Part shown: in pieces, positions 10,341 to 23,236 of the stretch | Layout: every line of letters begins with the position of its first letter | Numbering within the stretch: position 1 is the first letter of the stretch | Origin: Chaetorhynchus papuensis | Taxonomy: Eukaryota; Chordata; Aves; Passeriformes; Rhipiduridae | DNA: 64,000 nt | NCBI GenBank assembly: GCA_013396525.1 | Contig: VWYX01000360.1 | Span: 252,585-316,584 of the forward strand | Reading direction: 5' to 3' | The notes under the pieces: model-generated | The model's database searches: none | Seen by the model: the letters and a program-made list of their open reading frames with translations, nothing else | What the model was told of the DNA's origin: nothing | Position numbers and translations under genes: made by a program

Positions 10341-11040
10341 GGGCTCTCCCCAGGAGGGCCCTGTGACCTAACGGGGAAAATGCTGAGGTCCTGCTCGAGT
10401 GGGAAAGGTCCCCTGCGGGATGAGAGTGGGTGAAGAGGCACGACACACGGGGCAGGCACGTCGTGGCACAAGGACTTGAGTTTGGGCCGGGTTCTCCAGG
10501 GTGCCCAAAGAGGCAGCGTGACCGCCTGGGGCTGGTGGGGCAGCGTTCGGATTTGGGCCATCTGGTCCCCGCCAGGTCATTACTGGGCAAAAAAAAAGAG
10601 GGAGTCGGGAGCGGGCTCACCTGAGCACGGACCCAAACCTCCCGCTCCTGTCGTGACCCCCCAAAATGCAAATGAACTGCGGAGCGTTTTCCCCCATGTT
10701 GTGGTGCGCTTTGTCCGAGCAGATGCTGACCCGGCCCGGCCCACCGAACATCCCCCGGGAGCTGAAGGAAATCCCGGCTCTCGCTGAAAACTGTCGTGTC
10801 CCACTCGAGGGGCGACTCCAACTCTTACACAAATATTTTCCACCCCCGTTTCCTTAGTCTGAGCCGGATTATGCTGAGTTCGAGGGGACCGACAGTAGAA
10901 GTGCACCAGACCGACAGTAAGGATGCAGCACCGCGGCTTTCCCGGCCATCGCTGGGGACAGTGAAAAAGGACTTTCCCCCCAAGACCCCGAGCTCCAACT
11001 TGGGAAAAAATAACTAATATTCCAAGGCGACCTTTCCATT
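10341..11040. other. mixed non-coding flank of island G
   Basis: G+C declines across the stretch. A perfect octamer ATGCAAAT (POU-factor site) lies at 10666-10673. No coding exon or transposon is recognised. Confidence 0.4.
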
Positions 11041-11740
11041 TGCTGTAATTACTGCCAAACTCATTCCTCTAAATTAAATGCTGCAAGTGATTTGAATCCT
11101 TGTAACTCAAAACCCAAGTTCCATCGAATTAGTTGTAGCCTGCCTGCTTTCCCCAGTGACTGCATCTATTAACATTATAATCTCAAACACCATTTTTTAT
11201 GTAACACTATTGTTAGTAAATCAACTCCTCAGGTCCACAGAGACGCTGACCTCTGTCAATTCAGTGAAAGTGTAATTATCTCCCCGAATCTTGGACAGAT
11301 TTAAGAGATTACATTTCAACTAAATCTATATCAATGCTAATTTTTTTCCAGACTCCAGGTGCTAGGCACTCCGAAATGGTGTTTCTGCCCAGCAGAATGG
11401 GTTACAAAGAGGAGAGGGCTTGCTGTGTAGAGGGCCAAAAGAAATGAAGCCCCACATAAAATTACACCTATTTTTTGCTACAAAACCTGGTTCTTGTATG
11501 GCAAAGTTAAACAAAGCAGCTATGCTAAATTAGCGTTAAATAAAGGCTAGTTTAATGCTCGGTTACAGTCAACTGGTGTATATTTGATGGCTAATTGTCT
11601 ATCAAAATTAAAGAGAAAAGAACAAATGATTCGTTATAAGAAGGTGTTAAAAGCTTCGACAAAAGGACATTTCACAAATATAATATCTGTGGATGGCGAA
11701 TTGTCCTTTTGAAGCTTTTTTAATGTACTAAGGGCCTGGG
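11041..11740. promoter_or_regulatory. CNE-like block with inverted repeat
   Basis: AT-rich, non-repetitive sequence dense in TAATTA/ATTA cores, with an 18-21 bp inverted repeat at 11649-11719. Position between CpG islands and composition suggest a constrained regulatory element; this is inference without alignment. Confidence 0.4.
11649..11719. repeat. imperfect inverted repeat
   Basis: AAAAGCTTC (11649-11657) and AAAAGGACA (11661-11669) pair with TGTCCTTTT (11702-11710) and GAAGCTTTT (11711-11719). The only mismatch is a 3-base bulge (GAC, 11658-11660). The spacer is 32 bases. As RNA this would be an 18-bp stem, in the size range of a small-RNA hairpin. Confidence 0.8.
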
Positions 11741-12029
11741 ACTCCCTAGATATGAATAATGGGGGGAAACGCGCCCTTTTCTTCCAAAAGAGCCTCTTTT
11801 AAACCAGTCGCTCTAATAAACCGGCAAGGACAATATTCCGGGAGGAACGGGAACCGCGTTGCTGTGATTTCCGACGGCCACTTAAATAAATAATGCCCCG
11901 GCAGTAAAAAGGCATTTAAATGTTATTTGGTTTGCGCTTAAAGAGACCTAAGCGCCTTCCCGGCGGAGAGCAGCCCTCACTTGCAAATCAGCCCATATCA
12001 GCAGGGAGAAAACAGTATTTGTAGGGCGG

Positions 12030-12370
12030 CGGGGATGGGGATGGGGACGGATCCTGCCTCGGGTGCCCCGCGGCCACGCGAGGTGCGGGGCCGCCCGCCC
12101 CGCATTTATTGCTTTATTCAGAGTAATGGGTCAGGAAATATTCCACGGGGCGGGGAGCGAGACGGCGAGAGCCGCGAAAATAAAGAGGGAAAAAGTGGTG
12201 AAGCCAACCAACCAAAACCTCCCGTGTGAAGTTAATCCAAGAGGATGGCGGCGAAGCGGGCGCTGGGGCAGGGTCAGCCCCGCCGGCTCCGCGGGCGCGG
12301 AGCCCCGCGCAGCCGCTTCGCGCAGGGAGGGAGCGGGTCCGCGCCCCCGCGGAGGGCGTGCGGGAGAGCC
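12030..12370. promoter_or_regulatory. CpG island H (weaker)
   Basis: Moderately CpG-rich patch interrupted by AT-rich sequence at 12105-12240. No recognisable coding content. It marks the right edge of the island cluster. Confidence 0.45.
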
Positions 12371-13041
12371 GCAGTATGCAAAAAAGCCCCGGCTAAATCA
12401 TGCAGCAAGAACGACAAACCGTCTGGAAAATGGACCCATGGAGCAGCAAGAATGTACTTTTTTATCTTTGACAACTTGTGTCCTAAAGAAACTATCTTGA
12501 AGATAATTGAAATGATTACAATTCATCGCTGCCTTACTTTGAGTAGGAACAGTCAAGTAATGAAATCTTAGTAATACAGCAAAAATTTAATTTACATTAC
12601 ACCACTGCTCGAGGTTTCCCTTTTTCTTTTTCTCTCCCCCCTTTTTTATGCCTAGCTTCCCCTAGAAATTTTGCGCTCACACATAATTCTGCACTTTGTT
12701 GCATTATTCATATTTTCGGGGTTATTTCCCATCTCCTCCCGCCCTTTCTCCTTTAGTAATGGTCTCCGGAACTTCCAGATGTGGGTGCGGGGAATCTTCT
12801 GGAAGGAGATATCCCAAGGGGCTGGGGAGGGATCCTCAAAACCCAGTCCAGCCAGGCCAGGGTGGGTGCTGCAGCCCGAGAGGAGGTTTTGGCTAAACCC
12901 CCCCCTCACAGCCACCTCCGGTGGTGATCAAGGGCTAAGCAGGCACAGCACCCCCCATCAGGGTCTGTCTCACTTCAGGGCAGCAGTGATTAATTCATTT
13001 TTGGAAACTGTTCTGGGACTCAGTCCCTGTGGGTTTTTAAA
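12371..13041. other. non-coding, unassigned
   Basis: No exon or transposon recognised. The left half is AT-rich; 12760-13010 is more GC-rich without CpG enrichment. Confidence 0.4.
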
Positions 13042-13079
<38 letters not shown>

Positions 13080-13092
13080 TACTACTACTATT
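13042..13092. repeat. (ATT)n/(ACT)n trinucleotide microsatellite
   Basis: About 12 TTA/ATT units pass into about five ACT units. Directly visible; compound microsatellite, likely polymorphic. Confidence 0.95.
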
Positions 13093-13499
13093 ACTGCTGT
13101 TACTACCATTTTGATACCACGATTATTATTGCCGTTGCGATTTCTTGCTATTTTCACCAGAAAAATATCTCCCAGAAGCTGTAGGGTGTCCCTAGTGATG
13201 CCGGGGGTTTGACTGAGGTGGTTTTTTGCCAGAGCTTTGGGCTGGAGGAGGGCACCAGGGCTCACCCACCCAGGGAAATGTGATGGAGCCAGGGCAACCC
13301 TCTGGGGTCCCCCAGTGTCCCCCTGGCTGTCCCCAGCCCCTCTGGCAGTTGTTGGCAGTGCTGCTGCCCAGGATGCCTGAGCCCCTCTGCAGCCTCTCAC
13401 CTCGCAGATTGTGCAGGAGGCAGCCTGCCTTTTAATCCAAGTCAGAAATGGACCAGGATACATCCTCAATGCAACTGTTTCTAAAAAAAAGACCATCTG

Positions 13500-13870
13500 G
13501 TAATTGTCTTCCTTTAGATCTTCCCTTAATTATGCTTTTAATTAAAGATGGTTCAAGGCATTGGACCACATGAAGGGCAGTAATTACAAATTACATTACA
13601 AACCCAACAGATGTAGCTCTATCTGCTGGGAAAAAGGTACCGGAATAAAATTTGACTAAACTTTAGGATAAATTAATCCGCTGCCTTGAGAACAGAAGCA
13701 CATTTTTTATTATGCAGACTCTAGCCAGGATTTAAGTTCTCTGTCATGATTGTTTTCATATTTCTTTGACATCTATTGATTTGGAGGCAGCTGCAAGGCT
13801 TTGTCACAAGAGAGAAGAGCAGTCACAATATATTAGCTTGATGGCATAACTCGAATATGAGTAGGAAGGA
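13500..13870. promoter_or_regulatory. CNE-like block
   Basis: Complex AT-rich sequence with clustered homeodomain cores (TTAATTA, TAATTAC), a CAGCTG E-box (about 13788) and SOX-like ACAAT/ATTGT sites. There is no coding frame. Candidate enhancer by motif density and lack of repeats only. Confidence 0.35.
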
Positions 13871-16800
13871 TAGAAACATGACAGGGAGCCACGTGACTGA
13901 GTGATGGGTCTCCAACAAAATAAAGAAATTAATTTTTAATAAAAAGCTTTGCTTTAAAAATACCACAGCCAGTGCAACAGCAAGGGGAACGACAGAACTT
14001 GTTAATTATCGAGCGTTGGAGCCTCTGAAATTTACCCCTAAAGACTAAGGGGGGACGGGCTTTTAATTCCCAGTCAGGACTTGTGCACTGAGCAGAATTC
14101 AGAAGAAGCTCAGCCCCCGTGCTCTGGGCTGGAGCCCACCCTGCCCTGGCAGCCAGGCCTGGCCCGGGGAACTCGGGGCACTGCGGGAGGGCTCCCCTTC
14201 CCTGACAGGCGCTGGGAATGAGCATCCCGTTCTGCCCAGGATCTGCTCCGGGGCAAAGCTCCCAACCCCAAGTGGAGTTTATGCAAAGCCCCCTCGGTTA
14301 GTGATGCAAAGCAATGCAGACCCGATAGCCTCTGTAATGAGGGAAGGCAGTGCAAGGCTCAAAGATTTCCGGGGGGAATATCGCCCCACTAATCTGCGGC
14401 CCCTGATGGCTCTGGATATGCTGCTTAAAATGTATCTTGTGGGGCTGCAGGAATACAGGCGCAGGAAATCTCAAAATGACCTGGTTTGCAGGGGCTGGCT
14501 GGCACGTCGGGAGGAGATCAAGAGACTGTGGGTGTAAGGTTTTGCAAAGCCCAGTTCTGGTTCAGTGGATAAAGACATCATCGATGATCAAGGGACTGTT
14601 TTTAAGTCTACATCCAGTTCAAAGAATGCGCCTCTCCCGCATTTTGCCAAAATCCTGTGCTAAGTGTGTAACTGGGAGCTCAAAGTATCTGAGCAGGTTT
14701 GGGCAAGGTAACAGAATTTCCCTGTCTGGGGGAGGCTGTTTGTTAAAAGCAGTCATTGAAGGCAAGCTGGGGAGCGGGGGCAGCGAGGATTCACATGTCA
14801 GACGCTCCATCAGACCATTAAAAAGAAATTAAGTTGGGACGTTTCGCCTTCCCCTCTCCCAGCTCCACCTCTGTGGAAACAAAAGCACAACAAAAATCCA
14901 GCCAGCACCTGAATGTGGGGGGTGTCTCCAGGAAGTCTGTGACGCCTTCAGTGTCTCTTGAAGGTGAGACTGGACACGGGAGGCCTTGGGGGTGAGGCTG
15001 CTCGGACTCACCCCCGTCACTGCTTGCGCTGCACCCCCGAGACCTCAGTGACCGCGGGAGCAGCGGCCGGGCAACCCCAATGGTCAAACCGAGCACACGA
15101 GGGGTTGTACCACATCTCTGCCTTCCCTCTCACACACAGACACAAGCTGGGGTGCTCTCCCCACCCTGTCCCATCCTTGATTTCCAGTGTGCCTCTCTTA
15201 GCTGGGCACGACAGGACCTGGCCCAGCTGCTTGCAGCCCCCAAAGATGCAGCAGCACGAGCCAAGGACAGATCGATGCACACGCGCATCCCTCGCACCTG
15301 ACCTCAGCTGGGCGTTCACACTTCCACACCCCCTCTCTTAGCAGCGCCCCATTTTTTTTCCTTCTGAGGAGTGCCAGCCCCATGAACGTCTAACCCATGC
15401 CCTTCCCGATTTCTGGGTTTCCTCCTGCGCGTGGTGGAGGAGCAGCAGCAGATTCTCTCGGCTCCTCGTGGGCCTCGTGTCAGGAAGGTCGTTGTTCGGG
15501 CAGACCTCTGGGAATGCCTCCGAATCAGCTGGCCCAGGAATGCTGTGATTTATGACTGCCCAGTGTCAGTAGGTATGGTCACACGAGCCAGTGTGCAACA
15601 CGTTACGGCTCCGACACTCTCGTTTCTTTTCAAAGTGAACAAATGTAACGCTCCTTTATTTGTTCAAATTTCAGCCCCGTGTTTCGCTATCATTTCCCAC
15701 TTTCTGGAAGTGAGCCTCATGACAAAATTCCATTATCCGAAAAGCAGAATAATTTCAGGTTTAAAAATCACGTATATTATCCAGGAAAAGCTGTGTATAG
15801 AAGGTAATTGGTCAATGTAAGATTACAGATACTCCTGAAAAGCTCATACTGCTTGTTTATATAGAACTTCTGGAACACATTTGCATATCAGCAAAAAAAC
15901 CCTTCTGCCCCAAATTGCAATAGTGCTTTTAGATCAGATGCCATATAGAATATAAATTTACTTAAATACATTAATATCACGTATTTATACCTATATTTAT
16001 ATTTTACATATATTACATATATATAGATACAGATATAAAAATACATTTAAACAAACCCATATCCAGAATATATTGATATACTATATAGACCATGCAAAAA
16101 TAGAACCTGGATTTTTATAATAATTCCTTTGTGATTTAATTGCTCTGCCCATGGCCCCATGTGTCGCCATTCAGAAGGGGATGCAACACGTTACCAAACA
16201 AATGTTTCTTTGTGAAATATGTGAAAGACTACAGATGTTTCACTGATCTGCTGGGTAAACCTCAGTGCCTTTTTGGTGACGTGGTCTGCACTTGTTTACA
16301 CAGCAAGTAAGCAAGTGAGGCGTGCTTTTCTCTGAGCTGCAAGGCTTGCCAGATATAAGGCTAAAGCCATATATTCAGCCCTGGCTTTCACAGGTCTGAC
16401 CCAGGGCTCGCTGAAGGGATGGACAAATTCCCAGGTCCACGTGATACGGTCACTAGGCTGAAATCACAGCTCATACAGAGCAGGATGATATTTATGTCAA
16501 TAACTGAATACCACAGGTTTTGTTTCTATTCTTCTTTTGCGACCTATACTAAGCACATTTTTTCCCCTCTCTTATGGTCTAAAATAGAGCTATTTCTTGA
16601 AAAATGAATTAATTGCATGTTCCTGGGTTTCTGCCTGGTGCATTGGGTAGGGGCTGAAGGCAGAGAGCAGCTGAAGTGTGTGGAGGAGCCTGTGCCTTTA
16701 ACAGCGCCTCTCACAGTGCCGTCGCTATTCACGTGTGAATCGTAGCTCATGCAGTAATGATGGAGCATAAACGCACAGTTTCAGAGGTGCAGAGTAGATG

Positions 16801-18596
16801 CAACCATGTTTTTGGTGCAGGGGAGCTCATTCCTCGGAGTTTCTCTGAGCTGGTGCTGTCTGCAGAGGGTCATGAGTTGGGAATGTCCGCGTGATTCCCA
16901 GCGGCCAAGCCTAGCCCTGCAGGTCAGTCTGAGTGACCAGAAAATCCTCCTGTAAGGCTGCCGTGCACTTCGTGAAGCCCACGCTTTTAAAACGTGTCCA
17001 GGTGGAATACTGTATTTTTTCTCCAGTTTTAGAGGCAGATTGTCTCGATTGCATGTTGTCATAACAAACAAAGGGTGAGGAAATACTCACTCCAAGCAGA
17101 ACAGAAGCGAATTTAACACTTCCAAAAAGCACTGACAATTACTTTCCTGGGCATGAAGATGTAAGGTTTTAAGATGTAATGTTTTGTAGTTCAGTCCCTG
17201 TTAGATGTTTTTGTGAGACTTTGTATTCGGGGTATAACTTGCTCGGTGGTAGCAAATGCATCTGTGATGGGTCAGACACCGCAGACTTTACCTGGAGACT
17301 GGAAAACTGCCTGTTCTGCACCTCTGCTGGCAGGTTGTTTCCAGTTAGGTTTGGGAACAGATGAAAATCCGGCTAAAAGAAGAATATATATTGATATATT
17401 CATCTTACAGTAAGTGGGGAAAGCTTGAAGGTGTTGTGTCATTTAGAAGGACAGAAATAGCCCCTGATGACAATATTCAGGGTTTTTCTGGGAATTCCCA
17501 GTAATATCAGGCCATATCTATTGCATGGCTTTTCCATGTAATACCCAAACACCTCCCTTGTCTGTGTGTGCATTAAATCTTGTAGACTAGCTGAAACCAA
17601 AACATTTCTTAACATACTCCTAATTTTTATTTTCCTGATTAGTTTAAAACTGAGAAGTTGGAGTTATCACTAGGAATTTCTCCCTATTTTCTTTAGCAAA
17701 TAACTCAGTTGTTCTTAGCCAGGAGTTGCAAACCTTTGCTTGCAAACATTTGCAGTGCATAGGAGTCGAGTTAAATAAAACATTGTGTGAGTGTGTACAT
17801 TTGAAAGACCCTGAGTGTGTGCATTCACACACCTGCAGACATGGCCCCTCAGATTTCTGGGTCTCTCAGAAACAGAATCTCTCTTTTTGTTACAAGGACA
17901 CATTTATCTGTTTATAACCTGCTTTGGGGCAAGCATGTCAGAGGGATAAGACACACATGTAAATTCCAGATAAAGATACATCAGGACAGGAATTTTTCTG
18001 TATGTCCATTCTTACAAATAAGATTTACTGACTGGCACTGAGAGCAAAACGCTTCCTTCACATCCCCAGGTCACCAAATCCCACCAGGAACAGCAGCTAA
18101 GCTTATACAATACAAGTGGATTCCAAAACAAGGCAAATTTGGAGCAAAGCACAAAAGCTGGCAAATATTGAAACCATTCCCCTTTTCTTCTCTTAGGAAA
18201 AAAAAAAATTAAAATGTTGGTGTGTCTGCAATTGTCTGGCTGTTAATTAGTGGTGTGCACCAGAGCTGGGTTTGGAAGGACCCACACATGGACCTGAGCC
18301 TGCCCAGCTGGGCGGCAGCAGAGCTCTCTCTGCTCGCGTTCACTCTTACTCGGTTTCCCCAATGAAATCAGAAATCCAAAAGCAAACCCCGTCACTCAGG
18401 GACAATGTATAGATTTGTCACAGTCCTCGGAAGACTGAGAATCCTAAAATCAATGGCTGGATTACACTGATCCTTATCTGCAGAGGTCTCATCTGCAACA
18501 GATAAAGTATTGATAGGTAGCTTCATTTACTGAAGCATTTCGGATCTCCATGTGGGAAGGCACGATGGAGCAGTAATTGCATTTTCTTGTGTGAGA
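13871..18596. other. intergenic or intronic, little recognisable
   Basis: No coding exon, RNA gene or full transposon is recognised across 4.7 kb. The stretch 14100-15420 is moderately GC-rich without CpG enrichment. The stretch 15840-16130 is strongly AT-rich with TATA/ATAT runs. Open frames are short and lack domains. Confidence 0.4.
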
Positions 18597-18642
18597 AAAT
18601 GCCTGGGCTTTCCTTCTTAAGGAAGCCAAAGCCCAGGCATTT
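18597..18642. repeat. 46-bp near-perfect hairpin
   Basis: AAATGCCTGGGCTTT (18597-18611) is exactly complementary to AAAGCCCAGGCATTT (18628-18642). Inside, CTTC pairs with GAAG around a 5-base loop. The total stem is about 19 bp with a small internal asymmetry. It resembles a short pre-miRNA or a palindromic transposon remnant. I do not recognise a known miRNA. Confidence 0.8.
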
Positions 18643-18788
18643 GATGGGCTGTGAATTGCTGCTGCCTCCTGCCACATGTCTGAGCATACATTTGATTATG
18701 ATATTGCTGTGCTACACATTTTTGCAATGGCAACAAAGCACTGCTGATTAAAGCACTGGGATGCAGACACACGTACATATATGTGAGA

Positions 18789-18810
18789 GTGTGTGTGTGT
18801 GTGTGTGTGT
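18789..18810. repeat. (GT)11 microsatellite
   Basis: Eleven uninterrupted GT dinucleotides, seen directly. Confidence 0.95.
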
Positions 18811-21800
18811 AGGCAGGGAGGTGTCTTCCCCACAGATGTACATTTCAAGTGTTTGGTGCTGCTGTTTCACCACCCAAATCTCCAGGTACACATCCCCAGT
18901 TAATACTAAATATTGTGATGTGAAAAATCCCCTGAAATCTCAGATTAGCGGGACTCTTAAGACATTAAAAAAAATCAGAACTCTAATATTTTATGTTATA
19001 TTTTATGAGCTGTAGCACTTTACCGGTCATAGCAGGGGTTTGGGGAGTAAAGAGGTTGTGGCCGGGGTATAAATTCCTTGTAGATCAGATATTGTTAATT
19101 ACAGAGAGCTAGAGGACGCAGAGCAGCGAGCCAGCGCTACACACATCAAACAGAGAACTGTATTGATTTAATAAGATGTGATTAATACTAACCATGTCTG
19201 GTAGAAGTGTGCATCAGCCCAAAGCCAGATTTACACCTAGATATGAAAATCAGAGACTAAAGATGTGCAGGAGGAAGCTGAGTCTCTCTGAGGCTGATGG
19301 AAGTTTACCCGCTGCCCTTCCCTTTCCTGTCTTGCTGCTCGGTGCTTTTCCGCAGATGTCACTTGCTCGACCCACAATCTGCAGGTAACAGGGAAGAGAA
19401 ATGACTCAGATATTGCAGATTCTGCACTTGCATGTCCAGGTTTTCCAGACAATGGTGTGTTTTTCTAAGGTTTTTTTCATGAAGGCCCTGTATCCCGCGT
19501 GATTTCTCTATGAGTCACATTCTGAATCCCCCTATTCAAACAAAAATCTCCCTTTTACTGTCTGATTTTGACTAACAGCCATAACATCCTCAGATGGTTG
19601 TTTCAGAATCTGCTGCACTGATTGTGCACACACACACAGAGCTTGCATCCATAAATAAGAGTGTCCCAGGCTCTTAAATTCATGAGGGTGCAATGGAAGA
19701 GCAGACATATCAGTAGGTGTTGAAATTCTTAGATAATCAGGAATTTACAGCAGCTTTATTGATTTTTTTCCCCTGGTCTTCAGCCATGCTCTTAGGGATG
19801 CTTATTGCACATAGCCATGTTCTTTGCATATTTGGAGGAGTAAATTAAGCATCTGTGTTACATGCACATCTCTTGGAGCCTATGCCTGAAGCAAGCTAAA
19901 AAAAGGATCTAAAATTAAGGGAATATTACATTCTCCTTAAAAATACCCCAAGAATGAAGCTGATACAAACAATGCGCTTTATAGTAAATAGATAGAACCA
20001 AACTCACTGCTTTTAAATACCACTCTGGCCGTTTCAGTTTGAGTCAAACCAAACCACTGGAAAAAGCCGTGGTAAAGGGAGGAACCATCAGTGAGGAAGA
20101 ATAGACGTTAAGAGAGAGTAAAGTGCAATGAGAAGAAACCCAATATTGACAGATCATGTAGAGCAGAAGGAGATGGGCTAGAAAAACGCAGTCAAACACA
20201 GACAGAAATATGCTGTTCAGCAGGAGGGAGCAGCCACAGAAGCCAGCTCCAGTCTGCGCGATTTGCCCTTCCCTGCAGCGCAAGGAAAGCTCTCTGCAAC
20301 GCAGGAAACTTTCCAGAGCCCCACATCCTTGAGGGGGAAGGGCACAAAGGGAGCCAATGCACAGCCACAGACAGCCCTCCAAAGTGGAGCTTCCCCAGGG
20401 GTCCCACAGAGCCAGCTCGGCTTGTTTTGGGTGTGAGGTGCCACCCACCCACCCCAGTCCCGAGAGTGTGGCACCAAACCCACAACAGCTCGAGGATGGC
20501 CCAGCCAGGCTTTTAGGTCATTTCTTTGTAATCTGTCCCTGATGCAGACAGCGTTTGCTGGAGCTTGGTGATGGTCCTTGAGGGGCCTTCTACGGACCCC
20601 GCTCCTAGAAGTACTCCTCGTGTGCTTCTGCAAGGGATTTCACTGGGGTTCTGCATCTCCCTGCTGCATGCAGAGCCAAGGGTCCACCTGAATCTTTGCA
20701 GGCTCAGGGGTCTGTGTGTAATTTAAAAGTAACAGGAATGGAACTGACTTTTGGTTAAGAAAAAAACTAACAAATACATGGTTATGGTAACGACAGAGCA
20801 ACACAACCCTTGCATTAGAGAGCTTAGAAATAAACTGGACATGGTTAGGTTTGATTTCTTAACATACTCCTAATGTCCATACTCCTTATGCTGTTTTGTA
20901 AATGACTTCGGTCTTGTGTTGCACAAAACAATTTTATTTTACTGATGTGGGACACTCCAAAGTAATAAATATTCTCTGAGTATCACACACTTGCTTAATA
21001 CTAGTAATTTGTGCTGATTGTGTGCACTCTGTATTTTACCCCTATTCAGCCATCTATAAATCAATCACCTGAGGAAATTCATTGAAAAAACTGCAGAAAT
21101 GCATTTCTGAGCACAAATCTCTCACGCGGTAGAACACTGAAGTTTTACTGAGTGGGTTTTACCTCCAGGAATAAAACATTGCACGCACTCGTTTTGCTCA
21201 TTTTTAATTATATTTTATTGCCCAGCAAAGCATATCCACAGATATCCTCAAGTATATTGAGAGCTGGTGTTGTGGCAGAGCAGGTCTGTGCCTGTGTCCG
21301 GGGCGTCACTGGAAACTGGACGTGCGAGCTCCCACACGGCAGCAGAAGCTGCATGATAGCAGCAGTTTATTTAGGCTGCTTCAGTGCAGCTCAGATGTAG
21401 CAAAAAACCTCCTCCAGCTCGTGCATGAATGGTAAAAATACAGAAAAATCTTGCTCTGGCAGCAGCTGCTTTCCAACCATTAACGCCACGGTCAGAGTCG
21501 TTCTGAAAGGCTCTTTGGCGGTGGGTTCATAACATGGATTAAAAGCTAGAAAAATGCAGGGTTAAACAGCACAGCTGTTCTCTCCCAAGCACAAACCAAG
21601 GCATCAAATACAGGAAAATACAATGTTGCACTCCGAGCATTTTTTTTTTAATCAAGGCAAGAAGGCGTTTGTAAATGTTCAGTGTCCAGGACCTGCTGGA
21701 AACACTCGTGCCCGATTTTCAGAGGCTTTTTGCCCCTGTACTGGGCTCTGGATGAGGCTCTGCTTGCTCCTGAAAGCTGCTAAGCACTGGTAATTTTCAG

Positions 21801-21825
21801 TTGCTGTGAAAGCTTGACATATGTG
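18811..21825. other. non-coding, unassigned
   Basis: No coding exon or recognisable transposon. The stretch 20190-20500 is GC-richer and gives overlapping minus-strand frames without domains. The remainder is AT-rich unique sequence. Confidence 0.4.
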
Positions 21826-21866
21826 TATGTATATATATATATATATAATATTATATATTATATAAA
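21826..21866. repeat. AT-rich microsatellite
   Basis: A (TA)n tract with ATATTATATATTATATA interruptions, seen directly. Confidence 0.9.
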
Positions 21867-23236
21867 AGTGTAGTGGAGAAAAGGAAGAGCCCCGATGCTG
21901 TCTCAAAACTGCAAGTGATCTCCTATTTTCACTTGTATCTGAAGAATATTATCAGGATATGAGCTGCACAGTGCAATGGGGGAGGGAATCATTCTTTGAG
22001 ATCTCAGATTCATGAATGATTTCCTCTGACAACAAGAAAACCTACCCACACCTCCAACTCGAGGGAGAATCAATGTAAGCACAGAAATCCCCACCAGTGT
22101 CTGCCCTGAAACCAACTTCTTAACTTTAGGATCGCTTTTATCCGAGTTTCCTACACTTCAGCAAAATGCAGCAGAGCTTGACAAATTCATTTTGCAAGAG
22201 AAAGTCTGCTACAACTTGTTTGCTTTCTGGGTTTGAAGTGGAGATGCAGTGCAAAGCATTCCTAAAAAAAAAATATGATTTTTTTCACTGCAGTTAAACT
22301 ACATTTTACAGGGACTGGCACACCGTGGTACACACTGGCAGATATTAGTGTTGGTTAATAAGCAGTGCTGTTAGAAATCCTTGTGCACATTTCAGGTGCA
22401 GTTCAGTTATTCGAGCTCGCAGAACTTGCCTTCTCAGGCAAGCAAAATGATTTTATTTCGCAAATAAGAATTTTTTTGCATGCAAATTTAGAAATAGTGT
22501 TTGAATAGCGAGAAATTATTATTGGAAATGAATGTATTCTGTCAGGACCCTGAAATTATAAGTATGCATTGAAGGGGATCACTCAGCTTAATCTCCAGTA
22601 TCTTTGACTTCACTAAGTAGGTCAGACCAGCAGTGAATGCAGATGTCATAAGATAAGGTTAAAAATCTAAGCAAAAATACAGAAAATGAGCTATCCCCAA
22701 ACTCAGCAACTCAAATAATATTAAAAGACCCTCAAACCTGTTCTCAGGTGAGAAATGATATTTGCAGAAGCTCTGTATACAATTTTCTTTTAAAAACACC
22801 GACTCAGAGACAGCTGCTGGTGGCAGAGGCCATTTAAGGAGAAATGAGATTATGTATGAGTTCCTTGGGACTCTGTCCTTATTTTGCACAGGGGGCTGTC
22901 TGCAGACAGTGAGACGGCTCGGACAGGACAGACACGCGTCCTTGAAGTCCCGTCCTAAGCCGCAGATCTGCTCTTGAACAGCAGGAGCCACCCCAGCCAT
23001 CCCGGGAGAAGGTGCCTGGGGCTCGTTCTGACTCAGGCTACCAAACGCTATGAGGAGCCTCACAGAAAATGCCTTTCTGTGTGGATGCTGCACAAAAATA
23101 TCCCAAAAATACCCTGTGCCTGCTGCCAGGGCTTTGGGTTGTGGTAACCGAGGCGGGGTCTGGGATGCAAGGCGGCTCTGAGGATGTGCCCAGCCTGGGA
23201 GGGGGCAGCAGTCACACCCCAGCCTCGCAGGGACAG
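21867..23236. other. non-coding, unassigned
   Basis: AT-rich to 22650, with a perfect 12-bp palindrome TTTGCATGCAAA (22475-22486) that includes an octamer ATGCAAAT. From 22800 the G+C rises towards the minisatellite. No gene recognised. Confidence 0.4.

Noticed and set aside
9685..10821. 378-residue minus-strand open frame
   Set aside because: It runs through a CpG island where stop triplets are rare. Composition is Arg/Pro/Gly/Ser without a domain.
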